Below are positions 21,900 to 33,609 of a DNA stretch of 64,000 nt, piece after piece. Location of the stretch: NCBI GenBank assembly GCA_023362775.1, contig JALMGJ010000004.1, positions 79,598,798 through 79,662,797 of the forward strand, given 5' to 3'. The position numbers and the translations under genes are program-made. Below the pieces are notes generated by a model. The model did no database searches. It was given only the letters and a program-made list of their open reading frames with translations, and had not been told where the DNA came from. Source of the stretch: Charina bottae (taxonomy: Eukaryota; Chordata; Lepidosauria; Squamata; Charinaidae). Numbering within the stretch: the stretch's first letter is position 1; each line of letters starts with the position of its first letter.

Positions 21900-22970
21900 T
21901 CAGAAGTTAGCAGCTTTATGCTTAAATATTAAGCATAAATTTCTTTTAAAATGTGGGTTCTATTTAGCACAATATTACCAAAATAGGGATATATAGAGAA
22001 CAAAATATTCATCCAAAAACTCATTTTGGATCTGTTTTCCAACTTAACTTTTCTTTACCATAAGAACTATGAAGTATCCCATGCAAAGCTCTATTAAGTT
22101 GACTGTCTCATTTCCCAGGTATTCAAATGAACTGTAGAGGTTATTAAGTTGCCCTTGGGAAAACAATTTAGTTTTTGAGGATAAATGCTTTTATAAATTC
22201 TACATTTGACAGTTTTACTACATATTGTAAATAGAATATTCTGCCAGATTTTTATGACAGCTATCACTAAGCCTTTCAGCCCTTATTACTTTTCAATACT
22301 GCACATTCCTTGTTATTTTTTAAAAACATATTTTTAACATGCACTTTTTCATATCAAAAGCTAGTTTGACTTGCAAACTTGTTATTTAGATAGCTTTAGA
22401 TTACACCTTCCTCAAGTGTCTTTCCATTAAAAGTCTGTATTATGGAAACAGGCATTAATTTACACATTCTGCATTTATAGCCATACATTCAAGGACTCCA
22501 CAGTCATAGATTCTTTAAGGTACTGCAATTACTGATAGAATTTACAATCTGTACTCAGCTATATACTTCTCCTGAGGTCTCTGAGCTGTAAACAGTGGGT
22601 GTCCTTGTACCTATTGCAGTATAAGTAGTTCAACTTTCATTGTAATGTACATATATTATTATAATAAAATCAAAGGACTTCCCTGTCTACATACTAAACA
22701 TTATAGGGCCATATATCAACTAGATCTTTATATCATTTTGGTTGTCATTCTTAGTCTGTCCTCAACTAAAAGTTATATTTTAAAATATAATGGTACTTAT
22801 TTTTGTATTAAATTAAACTATTATTTACAAAACATGTCGCAAAATTTCTACAGTACCTGGGTACTGAGCATATGGACAAGGTTTTACATTATAGTAAACA
22901 TTCTGAGCTATGATTTGGATCAAATTGTTGGAGATTTTATTCCACAGATCTCTGTGTATATCTGTACAAT
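21900..22970. other. Unassigned AT-rich sequence
   Basis: No repeat or gene recognised. The 149-codon ORF that begins at 22645 runs into the SINE and has only AT-rich residues, no motif. Confidence 0.5.
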
Positions 22971-22973
22971 TAT

Positions 22974-23227
22974 TTTTTATTTTTTATTTTTTTATTTTTA
23001 TCCCGCCTTTATTATTTTTATAAATAACTCAAGGCGGCAGACATACCTAATACTCCTTCCTCCTCCTATTTTCCCCACAACAGCAACCCTGTGAGGTGAG
23101 TTGGGCTAAGAGAGAGTGACTGGCCCAAGGTCACCCAGCCAGCTTTCATGCCTAAGGCAGGACTAGAACTCATGGTCTCCTGGTTTCTAGCCCAGCACCT
23201 TAACCACTAGACCAAACTGGCTCTAGT
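22974..23227 (-). mobile_element. tRNA-derived SINE, tail type A, near complete
   Basis: Minus strand: gagccagtttggtctagtgg, then the ggttaaggtgctgggctaga head, the ggtgaccttgggccagtcac body, then gttgtggggaaaataggagg and ggcgggataaaaataaaaa tail. About 250 bp. It matches the 94-330 copy over its whole length. A CCCT array abuts its 5' end. Confidence 0.8.
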
Positions 23228-23232
23228 GAAAT

Positions 23233-23286
23233 CCTCCCTCCCTCCCTCCCTCCCTCCCTCCCTCCCTCCCTCCCTCCCTCCCTCCC
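23233..23286. repeat. (CCTC)n microsatellite
   Basis: About 13 perfect tetranucleotides next to the SINE 5' end. A second CCTC array lies at 34057-34104, there at a LINE 3' end. Confidence 0.95.
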
Positions 23287-23289
23287 AGT

Positions 23290-24728
23290 ATATAGTACAA
23301 TATTAATGAACACAATGTATTACAAACAGGTATGTAATTTCTATGGTAGAAAGTTAATTTGAATTCTATCTAACATGTTTTGCTTTTATACTAAACTGAT
23401 AGTTTAGTATAACTGAACCTGACTGATAGAGAACCAGAGGAACTGTGGAATGAAATAAAAAAATAATGTTAAGGATGAATATGAAAAGAGACTGCCAAAA
23501 ATGATGAAAAAGAAGAAAACAAACTGGATGGTGGAACAAATGTGGATTAGAGCAAATACACTGTTGTGTTTCAGTTGCTTCTCTAGTCTGTTTGTGGAAT
23601 TTAGAAAAGCCACTCATCTCAAATCAAAGCAGCTAGTCAAGGTATCTCAGCTTCATGAAGCTAGGCAATCATCTTTGATGCTTTACTTAGAGGACCAAGG
23701 TATCACATTACCCTCAACATTCTAGTCAAGCATTAAGATGAGTGGTACTTACTTTCCTCAGGCCTAGTTTTGATCCCATCAATGATTTCTCATTATAATA
23801 AATCCAAGCAAATATTTCTGCGCACTTAATGGATTCTTAAAATTCATGTGCAATATGAAATTGCCAGCAAGAGCACTCATTTCTTATTTATGCTTTGCCT
23901 TGAATAAACTTGATTTCTCTCATGAATAATTTTCTTTTTTTAAAAATGGAGATATATAATAGCTAGATCTTTGCATTAAACTAATTTCTTCTTCCCTAAA
24001 CTAAGGTTGCTATTTTTCTTATTTATTTAGGAAATGAATATGAGCAAATGAGAATGGGATATATAAGAAAAACTGGGAAATAAGTCTACCTGTTCAGTTT
24101 TTGGGTAACTCTGTGATTTTAAATGAGGAATTATGTGCAATTACGGTGTTTCTTCAATTTCAGTCATTCCCATAGCAGATTTTTGAATATGTTTATAATT
24201 AAGAGCCTTGCATTTTGTTCATTTATTTAAAATAATACAGTCCTACTCACTGTTTTGTATTAGAAACAAAAATAATATTTCTCTCTGAATGTAGAATTAA
24301 ATTCTGTTTGTCAGCTTTGTACATTTTTTTAATAGTTAGCATTTCTGTTATTCAAGCATCGCTATTTTTCTTTTATTTCTTTAATATTTAAAATTACATT
24401 TAAGGATAAAATGTTCTAAAAATCCATATCTATTTATAATAATTAAATAATTAAATATTTGTAAGGGGTAAGGTTAGAGGTAGGAAAAACATTGAGTAGC
24501 TTAAGAACAAGTCCAAATGAATTGAATATTTTGTGTGTGTGTGTAAAATATTAATAAGCTAAATTAATATTTTGAAATTGATCCATTTACCTTTAAAATG
24601 TACATTTTACTTCTTAATTACAAATATGTCATCACCAACTTCTTCTGTTAGTAATGAGGAAGTTATATACTACATTAACATACTTGGCTGAACCATTTTC
24701 AAAATCAGGCCCACACAGGGTATGTTAC
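23290..24728. other. Unassigned AT-rich sequence
   Basis: No recognisable gene or repeat. ORFs here are 83 codons or fewer and lack motifs. Confidence 0.5.
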
Positions 24729-24729
24729 A

Positions 24730-25015
24730 GTATTTATTATTCACATTTCTATGACCGCCCATCTCCCCGAAAAGGGGGACTCTGGGCGGTTTACAATAAA
24801 ATCAACAATAAAAACAATAAAAAGCATAAAATTACAATCAACAACAGATATAAATATAGAATAAATAAATAAAAGCCCAAGTGACAAAACAATCTAATTC
24901 AGTAGGGAGGACACTATGGCACCAGCCACCCCCAGGAAGAACTGTTGCCCTTCCCATCCCAGGCAGAGCATGGATGTTAGCAGAGCAAACAAAATGCAAT
25001 CAGCCAAGGCCCTTT
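24730..25015 (-). mobile_element. L2-group LINE 3' end, minus strand
   Basis: Hairpin in reverse at 24757-24792 (ccgcccatctccccg...gactctgggcggtt), tail to the left (tatttattatt). To the right an A-rich 3' UTR leads into ggcaccagccacccccaggaa, presumably the 3' end of the coding part or the UTR. 5'-truncated. Confidence 0.75.
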
Positions 25016-26479
25016 TTTTGATAAGATCATAGTTAACATATGCAGCTACACTGAGAGAACTATTTATCAAGATAGAAAATTCACAAGAATTCCCAAACTA
25101 TATACTTGATCCTTGAGGAGGATCTGATCTTATTCTTCACTTCAAACAGGAAAATGTCTTCATCTTACCCTAATAACTATTTCATCTTAAATATTTGTGA
25201 CGACATATTTGCCTACAGCATGACAGTGTGTGACTGTTATATTACAGTGGCTCAGCATGTTTCATAGATTTTTTTAAAGAAATCTCCAAAATGGTGTTTG
25301 TGTGTATGTGGCTCTATGTAAACCCAGCAATCCAAAATCTCTAAGCTGTTTGATGTAGAGTTATTCAAACAGTTATGGACTGTGCACACAGTAAAATGTG
25401 CTCTCCCTAAGTAGCAGAGAATATAGTAATATGATAACTCAGTTTATGGCTATGATCCAGAGAAGCTACTGCCAGGTGACAAGAGGTCTGGATTTGCAGA
25501 CAAATTACTGATGGGAATGTAAATTGCTATGTGCAATATTATGCCCAGCAATAATCCCAAACATTTGCAGAGCTCCCAGCCGCCTTCTACTTTATGCCAA
25601 ATTGTACAGTTATAGAGGCATAACTCTTTGCATAACTGCTTGGTTAAATGTGGTAACGAACATCCTGCCAATGAAATGCTGCCTTTATTTACAGTGATGT
25701 AGTTCTCTGTCTGTAAATAATATATAGGCTTTAGTTTTCAGCCTGGTGGATGCTTAACCCACAAACTGGTTCCTTATGTGCTTTCACAGAAATATATTCT
25801 CATTTGTCTTCAGTTATTTTTGTGGCAGTATATTACCTTACTTCTAGTTGATTTAAGTTTGCTGAATTCCTGAATGTATTGTCTTCTGCTAGTTATAAAT
25901 ATCTGTGCTAGCAAGAGGGAATGAAACAAGGATGAGATGAAAAGAAAATAGAGGGAAAAGTAGAGGGAGTAAAATCAGTCTCACTTTGATAACTATCTCA
26001 TTTTAAACATTTGTGCTAAAACGTTTGCCTACAGCATTATAGTGCTCTCCATCCTGTACCAGCCAGTAGCTATAAATACAGATTTCAGTAAGCAATGACC
26101 CACCATGCAGGCAAGGATCTGGGGTTATTCAGTCTGTTGCCTGAACTTCATCATGTAACAGACAAGAATGAGCCGGTGGCTGGGACAAATTTTGAAGTAA
26201 TTTAATGCTTGTAGCAAAACCAAAATACTAAAAGTTGCACATTGCTTGGTTTGCTTGGGATACACACCAATTACTGTTATAGTATTACTTGCAAAACAGA
26301 CCATTTTGAGTTGTTTAACAAACAACTGCTAAAATAAACTTTTACAAGTAGGAGAATCATGGACTAGTAATAATTGGAGGGAGATTCTCCAGGATTCTGG
26401 ATAGGTCCCAGAAAAGAAATACTTTGGTTTAAAAATAAAGAATAGGCAAATCAGATATTCATTTGCCATGATACCTGCA
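25016..26479. other. Unassigned sequence with a diverged direct repeat
   Basis: No family recognised. Segments at about 25166-25226 and 25990-26048 are roughly three-quarters identical (both contain tttgcctacagcat and ataactat), so this may be an unknown old repeat. Confidence 0.45.
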
Positions 26480-26893
26480 AACAATGGTATTGGTATTCCC
26501 TGTGATGCTCTATGGAAGTGAAAGATGGACTTTGAAGAAGCAGGATAGAAAGAGTGTTAATGCTTTTGAACTTTGGTGTTGGAAAAGACTCCTGAGAATA
26601 CCATGGATAGCATAGAACAAATCATCCCAAGAGTTCTCACCCAAGGCACAAAGGACCAGGCCCAAATTATTTACTTAGGCCACTTTATGTGAAGACCTAG
26701 CTCTCTCAGGCAGCTCTAATGCTGGGAAAGGTGGAAGGAAAGAGAAGAGGATGACCAACAGGAAGGGAAGGTTACAGTGTGATGGGTGCATTGTTGGAAG
26801 ACCTGAAGGACCAGGTTAGGGACAGATTGTCATGGAAAAAATCTATCTGTGTGGTTGCTAAGAATTGACACCAACTTGATGGCACATAATTCC
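26480..26893 (+). mobile_element. Old RTE-type LINE 3' fragment
   Basis: The plus strand encodes VMLYGSERWTLKKQDRK...NAFELWCWKRLLRIPWIA, the same conserved segment found in the BovB RT C-terminal part (YGCESWTIRKAEHRRIDAFELWCWRRLLR). It ends at gacaccaacttgatggcacataa, a decayed RTE 3' end (gacacgacttgacggcacataa type). Stops throughout. Confidence 0.8.
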
Positions 26894-27355
26894 AAATCCC
26901 AGAAATTATAGATTCTGCAATCTTGTAATTCTTCAAAATTTAATCTTCATAGGTTCAGGATTTCACTACAATAAATTTGTGAAGTATTCCCATTTCACCT
27001 CTTTATAGGACAAACTAAATTCACTGAATGAATGAATGAAATAATGAACATGAGGAAAGGATAACACAGCAGCTTGCTCAATAAAGAGCCCATAGAAAAG
27101 TGCTGAACCAATACAGAAAGGGATATGTTTCCACTTAAAAATAATAACTTACAAAAACTGCTTTACAGATAAGCTGAAGATTGAAGAGGACACTCCTTAC
27201 TGAAAAGTTAGTTTCTTGGCTGGCAGGCTTTCTGGCATGACTTATTGGTAAGCTTAGCCTCCTTTGGGAATGACACAATAGCCGCTTGCTTGTGCAATGA
27301 TTTTTAAAAATTCTGAGAAGTGTGTATTATTGTGGATAAAGTACATTAAGGTGTT
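26894..27355. other. Unassigned sequence
   Basis: Nothing recognised apart from a short GAAT run near 27024. Confidence 0.5.
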
Positions 27356-27366
27356 AATGTACTATA

Positions 27367-27700
27367 AGGTAAAGGTTCCCTCTGCACATTTGTGTAGTCG
27401 TGTCCGACTCTAGGGGCCGGTGCTCATCTCCGTTTGTTAGCCGAAGAGCCAGCATTGTCCGAAGACGCTTCCATGGTCATGTGGCCGGCATGATGCATGC
27501 GGAACGCTGTTACCTACCCACCGAAGTGGTACCTATTAATCTACTTGCATTTGCATGCTTTCAAATTGCTAGGTTGACAAGACCTGTAGCTAGTGCGGGA
27601 GCTCACTCCACACGCGGGGCTAGGGATTCGAACCTCCGAACTTGCGATCTTCTGATTGACAACCCTGGAGTCTTACCCACTGAGCCACCACGCCCCTATA
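27367..27700 (-). mobile_element. Sauria-type SINE, full length
   Basis: Minus strand: tRNA head ggggcgtggtggctcagtgg, B box ggttcgaatccc, body with atgcaaatgcaagtag, BovB-like end gagtcggacacgactacac and ACCTTA tail at left. An 11-bp duplication, aatgtactata, flanks it at 27356-27366 and 27702-27712. Confidence 0.92.
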
Positions 27701-27712
27701 CAATGTACTATA

Positions 27713-28195
27713 TTTAATTATTATTTATCGTATGGCACATTCACATCACGTTACAATAAAAAAACCAGTAAATCCTAGTGATCTGGCTATATCACATTGC
27801 ATCATACTATATTTAATGTTCTGTATTAATAGTAAGCACAGTTTTATATACACTCATGCAGTGAAGAAGATTCATTAAGTATCAAGAGACTGTTAGGAGA
27901 GGCCTTACAAATTGCACACCTCCTCAAGCTGTGTGCAGGCTCGGTCACAAGTCATCCTTAAACATATTAAGTGTATATACCTTCTCTGTTAAACCAAACT
28001 TGATTTTATCTTCTCTTCCCTCCTGCTAACAATGATAATATGCTGAATGGCTAAAGTACATTACCATAGCAAGGGCAGATGACCAGTCTGGATACACACT
28101 CTGAACCAGTCCAGATTGTCATAATCCTTCATTGCATCACATAATACAAAGTATGTTGTGCATAAAGTGTAAAATATGATTATGTGCAGAGCAAA
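27713..28195. other. Unassigned sequence
   Basis: Nothing recognised. Confidence 0.5.
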
Positions 28196-28201
28196 ACAAC
28201 C

Positions 28202-29335
28202 CTATTTCAAAATATTGGAAAATGTTTGTTTCCATTGTAAGAAAACTTGGGAGTTCTGAGTTCTGGGCAGGGTGCATAACATACCCTCTCTGCCTGACAA
28301 GGTGGGATGGGTCGATGTAAAGGGGGTGAGGCGGTCCCTTAGGTAACCTGGACCCATGCCATGTAGGGCTTTAAAGGTGATAACCAACACCTTGAATTGG
28401 ACCCGGAAACAAACTCGCACCCAGTGTAGCTCGTGCAGCAACGGTGTTATATATGCTCTCCTTGGGGCTCCCAAAACCGCTCACATGGCTGCATTCTGGA
28501 TCAGCTGTAGCTTCTGGATACTCTTCAAGGGTAGCCCCATTTAGAGCGTATTGCAGTAGTCTATACGGGAGATGACCAGGGCATGAGTGACTGATCGGAG
28601 GGACTCCTGATCCAGGAAGGGGTGTAGCTGGCACACACAATGAAGCTGTGCAAAGGCTCCCTTGGCCACAGCTGCCACCTGCTGTTCGAGCAGGAGTCGT
28701 GAGTCTAGGAGAACCCCCAGTTTCCACACCGGATCTGTCTGGGGCACTGCAACCCCATCAAGAGCCAAAGATGGCAAATTCCCAGATATCCGGGAGCCCG
28801 ATCAGACCTCTACAGCCTCCAGGCACCAAGAGAGGGGGGTCACAGCTTCACTTAAGTCACCTGGGATGGAGATGTATAATTGAGTATTATCAGCATATTG
28901 ATGATACCTCATCCCATGGCGATGGATGATCTCAACCAGCGGTTTCATGTAGATGTTAATAATGAGTAGAGAGAGTACCGAACCCTGCAGCACCGCACAA
29001 AGGAGGGGCTGCAGGGCAGATTTCTCACTTCCTATCAACACTGATTGGGACCGGCCCTGGAGGATGGAGGTGAACCAGCACAAAACCGCGCCACCCACCC
29101 CAAACTCCTTGAGTCGACACAAAAGAATACCATGGTTGATGGTATTGAAAGCCACTGAGAGGTCAAGAAGAGTCAGGATGGATGTGCTGCTCCCATCCCA
29201 CTCCTGCCAGAGATAATACATGCTAGGTCTGCCACCTCCTTGATGATCAACTCATGTATAAGAGGGGCCTTGTTGTCAACCAATCTGGCATTCAAAAGCA
29301 GCAGCCGAAAGCCAGGTACTCAATGGGTCTGCTGT
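28202..29335 (-). pseudogene. L2-group LINE ORF2 with internal deletion
   Basis: Minus strand, from right to left: the first endonuclease strand (GFRLLLLNARLVDNKAPLIHELII, 29325-29230), then, with no gap, the RT segment (WDGSSTSILTLLDLSVAFNTINHGIL, from about 29205), LLINIYMKPL, YADNTQLYIS (YADD changed to YADN), [32 protein letters not shown], and the C-terminal [29 protein letters not shown]. Several frameshifts. The join at about 29225 skips most of the endonuclease and the start of RT. The catalytic Asp change and frameshifts make it inactive. The 3' UTR is missing at the left end. Confidence 0.88.
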
Positions 29336-30064
29336 CCAGGGCCCAGGTCTGAGCACAGAGGGCCAGAACATGTGACCGGTACCAAATACCAGGGGTGTCT
29401 TCCCCAACGATGGCCCACCCTCTGACTCCAGCCCTGACACCCCTGATCTGTCACCACCTGGATAGAATAACCCACCCTAACCTCCACAGAACTCCCATTG
29501 CCCCCAATCCCAACCCTCCAGATACTCTAGTTAGGGGTGCCTCCATCCAACCATACATTAACAAGCAACCATGGGGTGGTGGCAAGTCCCCTGGCACTCC
29601 AGCTTTTGCTCTCAGTGCTATAGGGTCCCAGCCATCACCCCATCCCCACATCTACTGTGCTCCCTTCACTGGCCTCTCTCACTAGCCAGCAGGGGGCACC
29701 ACACTTGCTTTTCCTCCACCCTGACTCTCAAGTTGGGAGGATTTCCCGCTCATACCTCATCCACTCTCTAGCTCCCTCTCCATATCTCACCCCCGGGAGG
29801 GAGCACCCACTTGTTGCACGTGAGGAACCCCCAACTTCTCACTACAGGGGTTCACTGATCTGCCCAGATCTTTGCTTGAGGGCTCAATCATTCCCTTGTC
29901 CCACCGTGGCACTCTCTCCAAATCCGCTGGGCTGGCCCAAGTGTCTGCCAAGGCACCAGCCACCGCTTCTTGAGAAGTCTAGGTCCATCTGGGTCCATGG
30001 GGTCCACCAGACCACCCAAGGGCCCCTTATGGCACCAGGCCACTGCACCACCCTGTTGGTGTTT
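29336..30064 (-). other. GC-rich sequence upstream of the L2 ORF2, probable LINE 5' region
   Basis: GC-rich, low in ORFs with motifs, and directly upstream of the endonuclease start of the minus-strand L2. That position suggests the LINE 5' UTR or ORF1 region; I see no protein motif to confirm it. The ORFs on both strands look like compositional by-products. Confidence 0.4.
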
Positions 30065-30520
30065 TAAAATATTCCAGAAACACTTTGCAATTGAGAGATC
30101 AAATAAAGACACAAAAACTTTTTCAGCAAACATTATATATATATATTAATAAAAAAAAATAACTACAAAATTTTCCTCTTCGCAGAGAGAGAGATAGCCT
30201 TAGCATAATTTACAGAGGCAAAAGAACAGCAGAGCAGAGAACAAAGAAGAAACAAGTCACACTTTGCAACACAAAGGACATGTTAATATATACCTTTTTA
30301 CATATAGGTCAGGACAATTATTTACCATGGTAACCCACTTATCAGTCCTAAAACAGACAAAAGATTGAACTCTGAACCCGGCCAATACTTAAGAAAAACC
30401 ATTAGAATGTCTTGCAATGCCAGACATACTGGCATCACAGACTCTTGTGATCCAAATTCTTGTTTCCAGCTAGCAGAAAATATCTTCTGATTCAAATTGT
30501 TTTTAAATCATAAAACCATA
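30065..30520. other. Unassigned AT-rich sequence
   Basis: Nothing recognised; a short TA run near 30135. Confidence 0.5.
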
Positions 30521-30539
30521 ACATGCCCCATCCAGGTTC

Positions 30540-31150
30540 ACTGCAGCCGCTGGTCACTTTCCATGCCGTGCCTTCGATGTCCCACTGCTCCGTGTCCCTG
30601 AGGGGTCCTGGAATCCACCCGGCTCCTCCTACAACCAGCGTGCTGACTGTGGGGCTGAAACACCCCCCGACATCCACCCTGATGGCTCCTGGAGACCCAA
30701 AACAACCGGGCTGTACCTTCGCAGGTCGCCATAGCTGTTGACTGCTTGCTGCACTGGTGTGCTGAGCCTGGGGCCGAAATTCCCCCCAACATCCACCTTG
30801 GCTTTTGGAGACACCAAGCCACCGCCCTGCCCTTCCCAGCTCACTGATTGCCACATCTTCACCATTCCATAGCTTCAAGGAGCCCAAGCCGCTGCACCAC
30901 ACCTTCACAGCCTGCTGCAGCGGCTGACCACTTGCCATGCCGGCATGCTGAGCCTGGGGGCCGAAATGTCCCCCTGACATCCACCTTGGCTCCAGAAATG
31001 CAAAGCCGCTGCACCACCCTTCCCAGCTCACCACTTGCCGCGTCTCTGTTGTACTGCGGCTTCCGCAGTTCTGCGGCTTGGAGGAGCCCCAGGGCTGCTC
31101 CAGACTCCTCCAGTGCCCTGACATGCTGACCATGGGGTCGAGACACTCCC
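30540..31150. repeat. GC-rich imperfect repeat block
   Basis: A motif of the form gctgagcctggggccgaaat followed by a C run and acatccaccttggc occurs near 30638, 30761 and 30949, with a weak fourth copy near 31126, giving units of about 120-190 bp. A minus-strand frame of 242 codons (30492-31220) crosses it and shows the repeat as a recurring G-G-x-F-x-P-Q-x-Q-H pattern. No known domain. It may be a satellite or a LINE 5' region; I do not call it a gene. Confidence 0.6.
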
Positions 31151-31234
31151 ATCTGTCACTACCTGGAAAGGGGTTAAAATGGGGGTGAGGGGGTCTCAAA
31201 CAACCTTTTTGAGAAACCAAACAACCTTTCTACA

Positions 31235-31735
31235 GGAGGATGGCCCAACACAGGAGGAGCAACACCACAGTACCAGAGTCAGCAGTTTACCTTCATCTAA
31301 AGGAAAAAGGACACTCATTTGAGGACATTAATGTTCACATTTTAGACAGGGAAGATAAGTGGTTTGAAAGAGGGGTCAAGGAATCCATTTATGCCAACTT
31401 GGAAAATCCTTCTTTGAATAGAGGTGGGGGCCTCAGGCACAATCTCTCCCCTATTTTCCTTCCTGCTTTGTCTTCTGCGCCTAGGAAGATTAAGACCATT
31501 TCGCAATCTCAACAACAGCAAGGTAATCTTAACGATCCTCCTTTGGATGATAAAGGGACTTATAAACATCTCAAATAACCATGACCTAGCCCCAGGTGCA
31601 AGGTCACACAGCCACCATAGAAACATATTTAAGGATTCCCTTACAAACTTTACTCAGACTGAAGAAGCTCCTTGGATAAGGAGCGAAACGTTTCCACTGA
31701 GAAAATAGAAATCCAGTTGACATGATTCAAGCTAC
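31235..31735 (+). mobile_element. Penelope-like element 3' end (endonuclease C-terminal part)
   Basis: The 112-codon frame at 31240-31578 reads SAVYLHLKEKGHSFEDINVHILDREDKWFERGVKESIYANLENPSLNRGGGLRHNLSP. The core LDRE-x2-WFERGVKE-x-IY and PSLNRGGGLR are hallmarks of the GIY-YIG endonuclease domain at the C-terminus of Penelope-like retroelements. RT and the first part of the endonuclease are absent (5' truncation). After the stop about 150 bases of 3' UTR hold a hammerhead-like motif and end with gaaatccagttgacatgatt. Confidence 0.88.
31653..31701 (+). ncRNA. Hammerhead ribozyme-like motif
   Basis: The core box ctgaaga (31659-31665, CUGANGA) is followed by a perfect 7-bp stem II (gctcctt/aaggagc, loop ggat, 31667-31684) and gaaac (31685-31689). 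A 5-bp stem I is possible between ctcag (31653-31657) and ctgag (31697-31701). Stem III would be very short (gaaac/gttt has no loop), so as written it might work only as a dimer or may be decayed. Hammerheads are known in Penelope-like elements, which supports the reading; activity is inferred. Confidence 0.6.
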
Positions 31736-31737
31736 AG

Positions 31738-31850
31738 ATAGCCCCCTATAGAGTGCATTGCAGTACTCCATATGGGAGATGACCAGGGTGTGAGTGACTG
31801 AGAGAAGGGCTTCCCGATCCAGGAAAGGGTGCAACTGGCTTATACACTAT
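31738..31850 (-). mobile_element. L2-group LINE fragment
   Basis: Matches the minus-strand L2 at about 28520-28640 (gagatgaccagggtgtgagt, gatccaggaaagggtgcaact) by eye. Only a part of ORF2 is present. Confidence 0.8.
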
Positions 31851-32480
31851 CTCATACAGTATTCAATTTTGTGGCAATCATTCTACAAAATTCATGTATT
31901 TTTCCTCATCTACCCCCTTTTTATTTCATCATTCCATTTTCCATTAGCATAATTCTATGTACTTTTGTGGCACTAAATATTTCTTTTCGTTCTATTCTAT
32001 GAAGTTGCTCGTCATCATAGTTAGTTTAGTTTCCATTCATTCTGTCGTGAGATTAATCTATGTTCTAATACTTTTTCATAGAGTTTTGTACCTGCTTTTC
32101 TTACTGTCATTCTAATTTTAGCCTGTTTCTTTCACTTCTTTCCTTTTTCTTCAATTGATCTTCTATTTTTTCCAAGATCCACTCTTGATACTATCAGAAA
32201 TGGTTTGACACAGAACCTCTAACCACCCTTCATCTTATTTGGAATAGTTTACCTCCCAAAATCAGACTAGTCCCAACTTGTTTTTTTTTAAAAAAAACTC
32301 CAAAAAATTGGCTTTTAAAGAGAGCCCATGAGGGGAGCTGGGATGAGTAGAGAGCCCCCACCCTGGGTTGTGTTTGGATGTTTAATGTTCCTTGTGGCCA
32401 TAGCTTTCTCTGTAATTTTTTAATGTTATTGACAGATGTTCTTTTGTCATATTCTTTTGCTGTTTTAATCTTCTTACTGT
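31851..32480. other. Unassigned T-rich sequence
   Basis: Nothing recognised. Confidence 0.5.
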
Positions 32481-32484
32481 AAGA

Positions 32485-32575
32485 AGGAAATATAAGCTGA
32501 TCAGAGTCCCGCTGGATTGAAATTGCATATAAGCCTCAGAAGTAAATAAATAAATAAATAATAAATTAACAGGCA
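32485..32575 (+). mobile_element. Possible LINE 3' end, diverged
   Basis: The string gatcagagtcccgctgga followed by gcatataagc and an AAATAAATAAATAAAT tail resembles an eroded L2/CR1-group 3' end. Short and weak. Confidence 0.4.
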
Positions 32576-33605
32576 GATCAAAATACATTTAATATATCAG
32601 TTTTGCTGCTCATTTTGGATTCCTGTCTAAAGAAAATGGTATCAAACCCATACTTTCTTCAGTAATGTCAATTAAATGTAGAAACTTACATGTAGCAACT
32701 TGGGGACAGGTGAAGTAGTACCTTTTTGTTGCTGTGTAGATTTTTCAGTGGAAAGAAGGAAAATAATAAACATTAACTGGGTATTAAACATTGTACAATA
32801 ACTTCAAAATCCCACTGAAAACATAAAGTCCACTTTTGAAAGAATATATGTTTCATAATTGTTTCGTATATATTTGTAGAAAAGTAGCAAAGGATGTTGC
32901 TTCTATATGAAAATTTGCCTTGCTACATAAAGGAGATGAGTTACTTACAATAACTGAATGTATAATGCAGTGGCAAAGAATGTAAACAATAGTCTATATT
33001 CAAGCTTCTAATTCTACGTGGTAACCTACTTGCTCTGAAAAAGTAACTTCTCAATTTCAAGTATACAATATTTAAGGTTTTAAGGTTTCTTCCTACCAAC
33101 AGCTCTACAGAAAACACAGTATATTGCAAAGATACAACAGAATATTAATTATGCATCTTTTCAGAGAGTCCCTTATAGAAAGAATGTGAAGGGATAACAA
33201 GAATCAGAAAATTTCTCTGGATTCAGACCTCAATTTCTAGTTCCAAGATCTACAGAAAATTAGTTAATGCTTTGATTAAAAAAAAATGATTTGCTCTTCA
33301 GTGCCAAATTCAGTGGTGTTATTTTGTGGTTTAATAATTGGGTTTTGACTGAAATATCTTAAACTAAAACTGTTGGCATGAGCTTACTGGATTACTTGCC
33401 ATAGTAATAAATTCTTAACATATCTAATTACACAAGGTTGTCATGAGGTTAAAAATATGATTAATCAACAAATATCCATCCTAAAGAGTAAAAGTATAAT
33501 GGGCTACACCAGTTAAAAATAAATAATAGAATAGATATCAGTATGTTAAACAATCCTATTCTCTATCTACGAACAGTACAATAATTTATGCTTATTGTTT
33601 TAATG
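32576..33605. other. Unassigned AT-rich sequence
   Basis: No feature recognised. Confidence 0.5.
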
Positions 33606-33609
33606 TGCT

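Noticed and set aside
22645..23094. ORF of 149 codons
   Set aside because: AT-rich chance frame that runs into a SINE.
29395..30133. ORFs of 81-136 codons in the GC-rich segment
   Set aside because: Frames on both strands without motifs; position upstream of the L2 ORF2 suggests LINE 5' sequence.
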